Made by a program: the position numbers and the translations under genes. 64,000 nucleotides of DNA, taken from Anoplolepis gracilipes. Its lineage: Eukaryota; Arthropoda; Insecta; Hymenoptera; Formicidae. The stretch is taken from assembly GCF_047496725.1 (NCBI RefSeq), contig NC_132984.1, forward strand, positions 1,499,001 through 1,563,000, written 5' to 3'. Under the pieces are notes generated by a model, which saw only the letters and a program-made list of their open reading frames with translations, was not told where the DNA came from and did not search any database. Positions 23,281 through 35,030 of the stretch are shown piece after piece; the first letter of the stretch is position 1, and each line of letters starts with the position of its first letter.

Positions 23281-23690
23281 AAGGAAATCACGAATCGAGA
23301 GACCGAGACGTCGAGATGAGATATCGATCCTGAATAATGGCGGACGTGCAACAACGACGACAACAATGATCATAGAAGTCGTCGATGGCGGCGGTGGTCC
23401 AGGAGGGATGCTGCGGGAAGGTTGCCAGGCAACGTGCGTCCACCCTTAAACCGCGCAGCATCCCCACCGCCACCGGCATCTCTCCCTTCGCCGCCCTTTC
23501 GTTTCGGTCGATACAACCAACAGCCGCGTCCTCGTCTTCTACGCCCCGGGAATTCCCCGATTTCCATTTAGGAGCTTTTCAGCTTTAAACCCGACCTCGA
23601 CTATCCCCATTCGTTCATCGGAGAGACGCTTGCTTTCCACCATTGGCCACTCCACCCACTCCTTTTCTCTTTCTGTTTTGATGCTTGATG
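23281..23690. other. GC-rich island containing a composite X-box element
   Basis: This block holds the perfect X-box at 23421-23433 and the inverted GGGATGCTGCG arms around it. Short open frames exist on both strands but look like chance in GC-rich DNA. Confidence 0.5.
23405..23464. promoter_or_regulatory. Composite palindromic element: GGGATGCTGCG arms around an X-box
   Basis: GGGATGCTGCG (23405-23415) is repeated as its exact reverse complement at 23454-23464. Between the arms lies the perfect X-box GTTGCCAGGCAAC (23421-23433), with half-sites GTTGCC and GGCAAC separated by one A. The X-box fits the consensus of RFX winged-helix factors, which control cilium genes; the arms are not a motif I recognise. 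Confidence 0.6.
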
Positions 23691-23750
23691 GAGAAAGCAT
23701 CAAGTACCGAGATTAAATTAATTCTTTATGCTTAATAGATTAATACTTTT

Positions 23751-24240
23751 TAATTAATTAATTAATTAATTAATAACCCAGAATATTATAAAAAATATTT
23801 ATAGTAAAAGTTACAAATTTGTTTGTGTACGAAAAGAGATAGATTATTATTTTAATTTTATACTACTTTACATTTCAAGAGATAAAACATTATTTTTAAT
23901 GCATCTCTTTATAGGCTCTTATAAAGTAGTTTCAGTAGATAAAGGCAGTGATGAAAGAGCAAAGCTGGAAAGCGCGTCTATGAAAAGGTAGGATTAATAA
24001 ATTTAAATAATAATTATTATAGGCAATATCTTTCATCGATTTTTGATCAAAACAAAGACTTATAAATACTATGTTGATATATAATTTAATAATCACAAAA
24101 TTATGAAACAATTTCCAAACATTTATAATAAATTATGTGTGTTAAGAATATCCTTAATTAATAAATTTAAAGGAGAAGCAGAGACATAATACAATAATTA
24201 ATAACTAGATTTACATTCTCAAATTCCTAGAGAAATAGAA
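23751..24240. other. AT-rich intergenic stretch starting with (TTAA)n
   Basis: Short (TTAA)n run at 23751-23774, then featureless AT-rich sequence. Confidence 0.55.
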
Positions 24241-25500
24241 ATGGAAAGGCTATGGCGTCGACCTTTGCTACTAATCTTGCGTAACAAAAAATCGATTTTG
24301 AGAGCTACTCGACGAATTTAAATCGATTACTCTCGACGAAGATCGTTGAATTTGGTCCGCTCTTGGCATTCACCGCGTGCCTTATGAATTTTGAAAAGTT
24401 GGCACATGGAAGCCCGCAGTGAACGCAAGGAGCACAGACTCACATTTCTTCTTTTCTGGTCAATTTTTCCCTCGGACATTATCCGGCGATACGTCTCGCT
24501 GAAATTCGTTACAGGTTCCAGTGACTATAATTCAGTGAGATCCTGGAAGGCACACTTCGTCATTCTTCACAAACGTTTCTATCTCTTTCATCGTTTCCAT
24601 TCTGTACTAAAATATATTTTCGTTTCGCACATATACGGTAAAACTTTTTAATGTTATCACAGTAAATGATTATATTATCTCATTCACGTCTTTTTTTTTT
24701 TTTCACTTGCAATTAACGCACACTTATTTAAGCGAGGAAAAAAAACAATCCCGAGAGTTCTTGTATTTTTTACAAACTTAATGTTAATTCAATTCGACAC
24801 ACAATCACGAAACCAGAATCACGTGACGAGATATGCCGAGATGAACATTTTACATTGAGAGAATCCGCTTCACTAAATTATTATAGTTAACTAAAGAAGC
24901 CGATAATTTTTATTTCTTGAAACGTTTTCGCGTGCTCTATTTTTTTTAACGTAAAATTTGGTTTATTACACATTAAAGGAGCGTCCTTTTAATTTTAATG
25001 GCGGTTTGAATTACTTCTGAGACATGGAATACATCGCACAGACTCGAAGCGAGTATGATGAACGCCGAAACTGCACTATGGGACGTTCACCCTGCGCGGT
25101 GCCCTCGGTCAAGGGGGGGTCGGTGCCGTGAGGGAGATGGTGGAGGGGAGACAGTTCGTCACAGTACTAACGTAACTTATTGCTTATTTCGCGGGGGGTG
25201 CACGGCTCCGTGTCGATCGAGGGGTGACGGGATGATAGGAGCAGCTGACGTTGGGGTTCCATTGTGTCCGTAGATATTCGCATAATCGAAAAATCCACCC
25301 TCCTTGCCTCTCTCTTTATCCCTGTATGTGCTGCTGACCGATCCTTACGTACTTTTCACGCCGAACATATGGAATACTAACATCGACAGTGATCCTGATT
25401 GATAGTTTCACAGGATCACGGTTGCCATTCGAATTTCGTTCAATCACGTTTCTCTCGGTCGTTGAACCCGAGTGAATATAATGATGTCTCTAATATAAAA
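24241..25500. other. Mixed-composition intergenic DNA with a GC-rich island at 25.05-25.47 kb
   Basis: Two moderately GC-rich segments (about 24.24-24.56 and 25.05-25.47 kb) separated by AT-rich DNA. Open frames here are short, without recognisable domains. Confidence 0.45.
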
Positions 25501-26588
25501 GTCTTTATCGTCTCGGTTTGTTTATATTTTTAACATAATCCGGTATTTATTTTGTCATTTAAAAATGCATTGTATATATTTATTTTTAAATAAAATATTT
25601 ACAGTTGTATATTAATTAAGTGTTGAAAAATCAAGATGGGAAGTCGATCGAATCGTGATTAATAATATTTTATAATAATTTAAATATTAATATTACATTT
25701 GTATAATAAATTCTTAGTTATGCTGGAATTTATGTAGGAAGATAACAATTAAATTTAAAGGAAACAACTGTATTAAATTAAATATAGATTTAATTTAGCA
25801 ATTAATATCAAAAAATAGAAGATTGTGGATAATAAAAAATACAAAAACATTCTGCGAGACAGTCATCTCATTAAATATTTTCTAGAATTTATTTAACGAA
25901 ACTTTAAAAACCCGTGCAGACCCGAAAGCGTAATGTAAGAGTTTTTATTTAAGGATAAAATAAAAAAAGTTAAGGCACAAAAAGTCGTTGCGCTATTTTT
26001 TTCCATTTCGAGGGGTTTGCTAGGTTTAAAAGGCGCGTGCGTATCCTCGGAGGGTGAGACTGTGACAGCTACAGTTACTCGAAGCCCTGAAGGCTAATTC
26101 ATATCTATAGAGAAATAGTGGGACATCGGTAGCAAGGGAAAGAGACAGAGGGGTGTTGCTTGGTCTCCGCGACACAATGGGGCATTCCCTCGAAAGACTG
26201 GGACTTGGTCGGCCGGAGCTGTGGGTCAGGGTTACCTTTGCACGCGCGCGCGCACGTGATAGGGAAAAAGAAGGAGAAAAAGGGGGTTTAAATGTAATTC
26301 TCTGAGCAAGGGGACGGGAATTTAATAGAAAGATATTTAAATGTCTCCGGTATGTAACATCTGCGCGACGTAGGGCGATGCCCTGTTATCGGCGAAAAAA
26401 CTTTTCGGATGAGAAGAAGGACAAAGGGTGGCGAATACACGAACTAGAAATAATTCCGAAGTCAGTCGGTTCGAGATAAATCGATGCACGTGCCGAATAA
26501 AAATAAAACATTGATTTATTATTTTCTGAAATAACTGAAATAGAATAGAATTGTTGATATATTATTGATATTTTTGTTTCGTATGAAT

Positions 26589-26619
<31 letters not shown>

Positions 26620-27000
26620 CAAAAAACGTTATGTACAAATATTATGCAAATATAAGTTTTAAAAAAAAAACATATATATGTATATATATATTTTTTTCTT
26701 TTAATATTATTTAGTAAAATAGTATTTTATATTAAACTTTTATATAAGAATAATTTAAAAGTTAGTTATTATTTACTGTGTGTGTGTGTGTTTTGTATAC
26801 ACACATACACACATACACACACACACACACACACGCACACACACAATTAATTGAAATTTTAAATAAATAATTGAATATAAAAAATCAATTTTTTTACGTG
26901 AAAGGGTTTTAATGTGACCGTTAATTTGTTGAAAATGATTTAATCATTCATGAAACTGTCGGTGATTGTTTCTGAAGTTCTCGAAGAGTAATAGAAGACG
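25501..27000. other. Intergenic DNA with GC-rich island 26.0-26.4 kb and a microsatellite cluster
   Basis: Mostly AT-rich. A GC-rich piece at about 26.0-26.4 kb includes an alternating (CG)n stretch near 26.24 kb. (TA)n lies at 26591-26620, and a (TG)n / (CA)n pair at 26777-26845. No gene recognised. Confidence 0.5.
26777..26845. repeat. (TG)n / (CA)n inverted microsatellite pair
   Basis: A (TG)n run at 26777-26790 and an interrupted (CA)n run at 26798-26845 are inverse complements of each other, so the single strand can fold into a hairpin. Confidence 0.85.
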
Positions 27001-27575
27001 AGGGATGTAAAAGGGCAAGAGGGTGTGTAATCGGGCGTGGCAGTATAAAGCTAATTATAAGTGCTGTAAAGTCACAGGGGTAAGAACGACGCTGACACGA
27101 TCGAGATATATCGACCTCGCCGAGATGTTCTTTCTTAACTTTTTACACGTAACTTTTCAATAGTTTTATCAAGATTAATAAAAGATAAAACGTAATAATA
27201 GCGATTATAAATATAAAACTTGTATTTATGTAAAAATCCGTCAATAATTCTCGTCTCTATTTTATATAAACTAATACATTTAATAATTTAATTTCTACAT
27301 ATTTGCAAATTGTTTTCAGCACCGCGTCATTATTAAAATTATTTTTTATTCTTTTATTTATAAAATATTTTTTGTAATAAATTTGTCACGCTGTAAAAGC
27401 GTATTTAATCGATCAAAAATTAGAAAACTAAAATTTCTCAGACTACTATATTAAAGTAGTAAAGAAAAATATCCTTTTTAATTGATAAATTAATCACCAA
27501 TAGAAATAAATCTTGGAAATACGATTAAATAATTCGTGTCACCTTCAATCTTATAAAAATTTCATTCTTTCTTAC

Positions 27576-27860
27576 CATCAAGTTTATCTCTCGCCCTTCC
27601 TCTATCAAGACTCGACAAATCGGCTCTAATTCCTTGATTTTTTCCAGTGATGATACCTGAATGGCTCGCGTCCTGCGACCGTTCGTCCTTGTGACGTAAG
27701 CAAGCACGTGCACGTCGCGGCACTTCTGCTCAGGTAGGGTTGGAAACGTCACGGATACACCAATCCTCCCTTGAAGGTAACACGCCTTCACGCCATCGAT
27801 CCTGGCGAACCTACTTCCATTCATGAGAGGTTCGGTACCGGGCCGACGAACCGCATGGTC
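27576..27860 (-). other. Possible minus-strand coding exon (95 codons)
   Basis: On the minus strand an open stretch of exactly 95 codons lies between a GTAG acceptor with upstream pyrimidine-rich sequence and a good GTAAGA donor. It reads MNGSRFARIDGVKACYLQGR, then VHVLAYVTRTNGRRTRAIQ. Composition is coding-like compared with the surrounding AT-rich DNA. I do not recognise a family. It does not join in frame with the exon-like piece at 29496-29607, so it may be unrelated or chance. Confidence 0.25.
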
Positions 27861-28599
27861 CTACCTGGTAACTGGAACAAATCAACGCATTCCTCGCGAT
27901 GAAAAAGAGAGCAAGGATTAATATGCAAGTCATTTATCACAACTCTGTGTGTGTGATCCTAGGTCAGTATTTATTCTTCTTAATGACGGCTTTTTTGAAC
28001 GCCTACGTCAACGTCGCACGAACCCGCTAGTACTCATTACCTCTAATTTAAATCCTTGTCCTTCATCATTCGAATCCAAATCTTTAGCTCTCAACTTTGA
28101 AAATCTCAACCAAATCAATTCAAAAGTTTCGACCGTCGATTATTAGCTTATTCAGTCTTGAATATTAAATATGAATTATAATATAAATATGTTCACTTTA
28201 AGCAATCTGTTAAGCGAATGATAACATTATTTACTACAAAGATTGTCGATAAAAAAAAACAGATTATATCTACTGATTAAATCACTCTTATCTAGGAAGA
28301 GTTTGCTTACAAAAATATCAAGAATAGAGTTTCACCGCATACCTCATTTTTTCTGCGCACGTATTTCAGCCTTAAAAGCAATGATAACGAAATTTTTTAC
28401 AATCTCGTATTAATAATTTTAATTTTTTTCTCTTTAATTCAATATTTCTTTCAAGTGGCATTAGTTTTGACTTTTAAAAAAATGTACGATAACTTTTCAT
28501 ATCACACTTTATATTCAGAAATTTATACTTTTCTTTTTTCTATTGATTATTGACTATTGTTTAGATAATTTTTTTTTTTTTTGAATATACTCGTTCCGA

Positions 28600-28970
28600 T
28601 ACAACGATATGGCGGATGGAGACATTGCTTCAACCGTTTACGTCGATTATGGCACGACAATGTGTTCGCGGCGCGTGTAAAACGCTATAAATAGGAATCC
28701 GCCTGCGAGAACCTCGATCGAGCGCGTCAGCTGATCACATATTGACAGTTCGATAAGTTGGCGCGCGGGAGCATAGCTTCAACCGTCGAAACTGTTCCGT
28801 GCGCAATTAGTCGCGCCTCCGCTTTGCGAGGACAACGGAATCCTGCTTTCTTGAGGATCGATTAAACGTTTATCGATAAACGTCATCTCGGCGGAAATAA
28901 AGCGGCTGTCAGTTCTAGAAATGTTCGCGCGAGAAAATATTTTTTTTTTTTTTTTTCGCAAGGCAAACTT
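28600..28970. promoter_or_regulatory. Promoter-like island: TATA box and DRE palindrome
   Basis: A GC-rich island with TATAAATA at 28686-28693 and a TCAG initiator-like motif at 28727-28730, slightly far from the TATA box. Further on lies the 18-bp perfect palindrome ACGTTTATCGATAAACGT at 28866-28883, whose centre TATCGATA is the core bound by DREF in insects. No coding exon follows on the + strand, so a noncoding transcript or a distant gene would be needed. Confidence 0.35.
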
Positions 28971-29495
28971 GTGTTCTGCTTTAGCTCTATGCGTTTGTTA
29001 TAATTCAGATAATTACATATGTATGTAAATTCATAGATAAAGCGATAGTGAAATTAAAAATAGTGTCGACAAACTCTATTCTTAAAAGTAAAAGGAAAAA
29101 TATAATTGTGATATAAATAACAAGGAGGAGTTTCCGTGAAAAGAATGTAACTAAACTGATAATTATTTAAAGTATTTCGAATATTTTCTGTTGTAATTGA
29201 TTGTAATTAAATTGTACCGGACAGATATATAAATTGATAAGGTTACATAAACGAACCTGTTTGTCGAGTATCAATGAGGCTTAAAGCGGAAGTTGGAGAG
29301 CCAGGAGAGCGAAGAGTCCGGCGCGCGAGGACCGGCTCGCTGGAGTCAGTTTCGTGACAGAAAATTACGAAAATGGTAATTAGGCACAAGGTAGCGGCAG
29401 CGGCGACGTGTGTCGGCTACGGCTTATTCATACTTCGTAGCCATGGCGATCCTGCACTACTGATAAAACAACAGTACACACCATAATGTACTTAC

Positions 29496-29607
29496 GCGGA
29501 ATAGGGGGAACACCTTGCGTACCGGGTGTCACGAAAATCGCGCGCGTGAAAGAGAAGGAATCGTCCAAACCGACACCGACTTTTACAATTCTGCCAGATT
29601 CGAGGAT
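29496..29607 (-). other. Possible minus-strand coding exon (37 codons)
   Basis: On the minus strand, TCCTCTTTCAG precedes and GTAAGT follows an open 112-bp stretch reading ILESGRIVKVGVGLDDSFSF, then GTQGVPPIP. The ILES-(x)n-VKVGVG pattern recalls the start of 3'-5' exonuclease domains (WRN/EXD type), but the rest does not continue the fold, so this may be coincidence. Both splice signals are strong. Confidence 0.3.
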
Positions 29608-29699
29608 CTGAAAGAGGATCCAAAGCATCTCAAATGTCAACGTACTCATCGTTAATTTGAACAATGCAAAGACACTCTATTTTTTTTTTTTTTTCAATA

Positions 29700-30900
29700 T
29701 ATAATTTTTATTTTGAATAAATATTTTACATAATTATTTCTCATTATTTTTCTTGATGCGCGCGTGCAAAAATGATTACTATTGGACGTAAAAAAATTTC
29801 TTTCATCTAATCTGTCTTTTGGAATGTATCAAGGGATGTTGTTCGAAGCAAAGGATATAATCACGTAAGAGGGCAATTTCTAGATGACTAATTTTCCGAT
29901 TCGCAATAGTTTCAGCTTTATTACGACATATGGTGAATTGATGCGCGCAGTGCGCTTTTATCGAAATTCACAAGCCATATGTCGTCTCTTCTTGAATGAG
30001 CTCTAATTTAGAATTAACGAATTAGAATATCCTTGGATGTGTGTCTGTTTTGAAACAAGCAACAATTTAAATCATAGAAGGTTTGTTCTTCAAAAGCTTG
30101 CGACATTTTACTCGAGCTATTATTGTTAAAGTTATTTTGAGAAAAGAATTGGCGAATAATGAAGAAAATGATATTCACGTGCTTGCACTTGATGAGAAGC
30201 GATGACAGATCAAACACCCGGTGGATATCGCGGTCGAAAGTTTGGTCAGAAGTGGAAGATTGTTCGATTGATAGAAATCTGGAGTTACGAAATTATATAA
30301 TTATAAGTTATTAATACACTATTGAAATTTCCGGCAAAAGAGAATACATAGTACATAGTACATAGAAAAGTTATTATAATTGATAAAATCGATAGGATTG
30401 AAATAATTCTCCAATTAAAAATAAAGAGACACGTAAAAAAAGACAAGTGAACAGAGATATATGATTATAAAGGAATTCTAATTTTAAGAGAATAAAAATC
30501 GATAAAATTATAAAACTTTTAAATGTTTTCTTCAATTTTGCCAAGTATATAAAATTTAATTATAATATATTAAACATAAGATGTTAAAAAAAATATTTAA
30601 AAAAGATCCTAAAAGTTCACTTTCTGTTTTCCAAATAATCCATCACAACACCAATTAATTAGCTATCATCGTTGATTAGTGTCTAAGCAATTTGAAAGGT
30701 CGAGGGAAAGTAATTCTATTATTGTCCCAACTATTTTAATTATATATAAATATATATAATCAAAATTTACATGCAACGGTATCTTAATTTTAGAAAAAAA
30801 AAAATTAAAAAAATGTAATGGACAAAAAATATTAAATACAAATAAAAAACGAGAAATAATTAAAAATTATAAATAATAACTAAAAAATGAATAATTAGTG
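29700..30900. other. AT-rich intergenic stretch
   Basis: No gene, RNA or repeat element recognised. Composition is typical of local non-coding DNA. Confidence 0.6.
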
Positions 30901-31225
30901 AATAAAAATAATGACACTTTTAAAAGCACTTGATGGCAAAGAAACGCGAAATAAATTACTCGAGATTAAAGTAAACGATAAAAAAATCTCGCGATCGATA
31001 AACCAATTCTAGAAGCAGCGATCGATGTTAATTGAAGCGCTCGATCAAGCAATCGAAAGCGGGCTAATTAATCAAACGAACAGCCGGAGGGGTTGTAGAC
31101 GCGAACGAGAAGCGCGAGGCTACGGCCGGCGAGGGAACTCGACGACGAAAGGACCTTCGGGATCAGGGTCGGATGTACGACTGGCATTACCTGGCGGCCA
31201 CTCACTTCCTCTTCTTTGTCTCCCA

Positions 31226-31228
<3 letters not shown>

Positions 31229-31297
<69 letters not shown>
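31229..31297. repeat. (TC)n microsatellite
   Basis: Two long TC runs separated by a short T run. Confidence 0.95.
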
Positions 31298-31301
<4 letters not shown>

Positions 31302-32081
31302 TCTTTCTCTCTCGTTCTTTCTCTTCGGCTCTTGCTTTTCTACGGCTACAGAGCGATTCTGTTTGTAACGACGGCGACAGAATTGCGTGAGGATCCATCC
31401 ATCGATCCAACTAAAGATCTATTCCGCAGGATAACGATGACAGAATATCGTTGCGTCACGAAATAGGCAGGACGATGACGATGACGATGACGATGGCAAT
31501 GACAAGGACAACGACGCTTGTCGCCGCGTTGGCTTGAGAAGAAGAGCGACGTTGGCGGTGGCGACGGCGAAGAGAAGAGAAGAAGAAGAAGAGGAGGAAG
31601 AGAAGAAGGGGTCGTTTTCGCCGAACAACGATGACGGCGGCGGCGGCAGGACGGTGTTGTTGGTTTGATGGTCGCGGGACCACTGCGCCCTCTCCGTCTT
31701 CGCCCGCCTAGCCCTGCCCCTCGGTATCAACCCCTAATACCCGTCCCCTCGCCCCGGGCTGCCCCGGAAATCCCCGATCTCCCCGCCATCGTCCATCGCT
31801 GTCCCCACCCCCGTCGAGTTTCCACCCCTGCGCGCAATATTATGTATGTATACCCCCGGTTCCGGTACCGCCGCCAGAGGGTAGAAGGAGGCGACGAGCC
31901 TCCTGCCACCCCCGAAAAGCGTTTCTGCCGCCCCTGGTGCGCATTTTCCATCCTACGACGGGATAGACGGAGTACATCGCCGACTTCGAGGATCGTGAAA
32001 CGGGAGGAAAAGGGTAAAGGAGGGTGGGAGGAATGAGAATGTGGTTCTTCAAGGCGCAAGCGTCACCCAGAAAATCAAGGC

Positions 32082-32129
32082 ATCGTCGCCGTCGTCGTCG
32101 TCGTCGTCGTCGTCATCGCCATCGTCGCC
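32082..32129. repeat. (GTC)n trinucleotide array
   Basis: About 11 GTC units followed by interrupted copies (CATCGCC). Same class as the arrays at 19.3 and 42.5 kb. Confidence 0.93.
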
Positions 32130-32333
32130 GTAGAGGTGCTTTCCGAGAGTGGCGGCCGTCTGGTTTCACCTGGACAGCAGTAAGGGAGGGGAGGGGGCAA
32201 TGGGAGCAACGGAAGGAACGTACGTCGTAGGGTCAGATTGCCCCATCTTCGTTCAAGGGCGTACGACCTCCCCCTTCTACGAGCAACCTTCAACAGAAAA
32301 GAGAGATCCTTCCTTCCTTCCTAATTCCTCCCT

Positions 32334-32339
<6 letters not shown>

Positions 32340-32376
<37 letters not shown>
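32340..32376. repeat. (TC)n microsatellite
   Basis: About 18 uninterrupted TC units after a short C run. Confidence 0.95.
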
Positions 32377-32379
<3 letters not shown>

Positions 32380-32758
32380 TTTTTTCTCTTCAATTCTGCC
32401 ACTCATTTCTTCCTTGTTCTCTCGCAGCTCCGTTTCTACCGGTGGGGTAACATGTTTTTCTACGTAATCTACTATCTCGTTTTATCTTACTTCCTCTCTC
32501 ATCCTTTCCGCTTCCTCTTCTTCCATTTCGCGTAACTAGGAAAACGAGATTCTCTGTGCGCAGTTTTTCTTCCCTTCGCTCATCTTTCGAACTCTACGCG
32601 CGCGCAAGTGTCTGCCACTGACAGTCACGAGGTCTCTTCCCTCGGAGAAGAGTTGTAGGAAAAATAGAGGAGTGGAGAAGGGACGAGACGAAAGAGAGAG
32701 AGAGAGAGAATAAATTTCGGACTATGGGAGTTTTGATGAATGAACGATTCAGATGACG

Positions 32759-32762
<4 letters not shown>

Positions 32763-32789
<27 letters not shown>
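32763..32789. repeat. Poly-T run
   Basis: 27 consecutive T residues; could be the tail of a minus-strand retroposed sequence, but no body was recognised. Confidence 0.85.
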
Positions 32790-32799
32790 GATTATACGT

Positions 32800-35030
32800 A
32801 TAATAATATCCAACTGAAATAACTTTAATTTCAGTGCACTATGATAATCATCTGTATTTATTTTTCTCAAATGCCTTCGAGAGTTTAAGTATTTCTTTCC
32901 TCCCTCCTGAAAACAAAGTGAAAAGTTCCACTCGGCGAGATTATAATTCCCGTCGAATGCCATGATGCAAAATATTCACGATTGTCTCGCGGGATTATTT
33001 TCCGTAAATTCCTTCAAATAACTCAACCAGTATTTTTGCATCGCGCACAAAAAAAAGAATAAAAAAACGCGCAATCGATAAACGTCGCTGCACAAGTATG
33101 AAAATATGAATTATTAAATTTAATCAAACATTTTTTTATTTATTACTCTAAACATTGTAACTAAACTTATAATTTGAAATATTAATACTTACATTAATAT
33201 ATATGCAAAAAAAGATTATTATTATATAAATATATTTTACGATAAAAAAAAGAGAAATAGAGAGACTCTTTTAAGACTTTCATGACGTTTAAAATTTTTA
33301 TGACAAAACCAAGATCGTACAGAGGGTGTGAAAAATAATTTTAAATCTTTCAAGTACTAATCATAATACACAGGCTAATAAACACATCATCCTCTATGAC
33401 TGTACTTTAGCCTGTCGATATTAGATGAACCACGATCAACGGGATTATCTTAATCTCATTGTGAGAAGAACGCCCCGACTTGAGAAAATCGAATCCCTGT
33501 AGTAAAACGACCTCGGGGACCATAAAAGTCCTCGGACGACGTGGACGAGGTCGCTCTAATAGCCACCTGCTGTTAGACGACCAGAATCCCCGTGGCTTCT
33601 GCGGAGAACCGATTTTAAGCCAACCGGATTTAAGAATTCTAAAGATGATGAAGAAAACAACAGCTTTCAATCATCGAAAAAGAATCATGTGTAATGATCG
33701 ATATAGCAATAAGAAAAAGTTATATTACTTCTTAGGAAAGAAGAAACTAATCAGAAAAAGAGAAGAATAAATTATATGTAACATGTAAATATATTACATA
33801 AAATAAAAATCTATAGACAGAGAAAAATGCTAAAATATGCACGCATGAGAAATTGATGACGGCTGGATTTCTAATTGTAAGTATAAAATTCTAGTAAAAT
33901 ACAATGAAATCGTAAAATTAACACGGAATAAATTTAAGATATAGAAATAGATAACGTTATATAAATAAATTTCGTAAATAGCTGATAAAATAAATAATAT
34001 AAAAGTATTCAAATTGAAAATAAATTAATTTTTAATAAATCTCAGCATCGAAATGTGTCGTCGCGTTTTCCCAATGTGTGGCTAAAAAGTATCCCGTATA
34101 ATAAACCGGACTGATCTGAAACAGATTGAATCAAGATGATTTTCAAAGCACAAAAAAGTTCCGCGACATAAAGAAGTTTCCATGAATCCGATTGGCGGAT
34201 TTCCAGAGCTCTCGCTCGCTAGAGAGTGCGAACGTCGTGAATCAAAGGGATTATTTTTTATATCTAAATTAAATTGTCGAAGCCGTTATCGAGCCGGCTC
34301 TCTCAGTGAACGACACGATGTGTGTGACGATAGTCCGTCTGGCTAGAAAGAATTGGCCCCCGGGATTTTCAGCCAATCTCATACCTCACCGTTAGCCGGT
34401 CCCTCTGCCGATTTTCATCGACAGTCGAATTTTTATACCCCGTCTGTCACGTAGGATTATTTATCTCTGTCTAAAATCGAAACTCGATGAAATCCCGATT
34501 GTCGAGTTATCGCTCGGAATACAGTGACTTCCTATTTTAAGCTCGCTGTACCATTGGTACTCATTTGACCCATTTTTGATTTTTAAATCGCGCTAATCCC
34601 ATAGATAGACACATCTAACATTTCTCAATTTATCTTTTTTTAGTTAATTTTTAAATGGAAAATTTTATAAGATTTTTTTTAGACATAGGAAATGATATTT
34701 TTATACATAATAAAATTTTATATATAATAAAAAAATTTTAATGATGTAATGCAATTTGCATAATCTTATTATAAAAGAGATTTGATACATTTTATAATCA
34801 CAACGTATATAAAATAGCAGAAATAATGAGAGAAGCTGCAGATGAAAAGAATGACTATTCTGTTTATGTTTCATACATTAGTAATTAATAAAATTTTTAT
34901 TTCCTTTTTCAATGTCTTTATATTATATCATTTTATTTTTATTTCATTATCGTTATTTGATCACATTGGTGTTATTAATATGATTTTTACCGAAACATTT
35001 GTAGACAAACTTTTCAAAATGACAGATTAA
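32800..35030. other. Intergenic DNA, mostly AT-rich
   Basis: Two less AT-rich segments (33.4-33.64 and 34.16-34.56 kb) have no reliable coding signal. ATCGATAAACGT at 33074-33085 repeats half of the palindrome seen at 28866. Nothing else is supported. Confidence 0.5.

Larger units (their letters stand above)
30901..32340. other. Large GC-rich low-complexity island
   Basis: About 1.4 kb containing (TC)n at 31229-31297, (GATGAC)n-like sequence near 31.47-31.50 kb, GAA/GAG-rich sequence to 31.65 kb, a C-rich stretch at 31.7-31.95 kb and (GTC)n at 32082-32129. Open frames on both strands are repeat-derived. It may be a regulatory or noncoding-transcript region. Confidence 0.45.

Noticed and set aside
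26230..26260. Alternating CG stretch as a possible replication or Z-DNA element
   Set aside because: Too short and imperfect to support a call.
31025..31410. Overlapping open frames on both strands
   Set aside because: Frames are open only because (TC)n/(GA)n has no stop codons.
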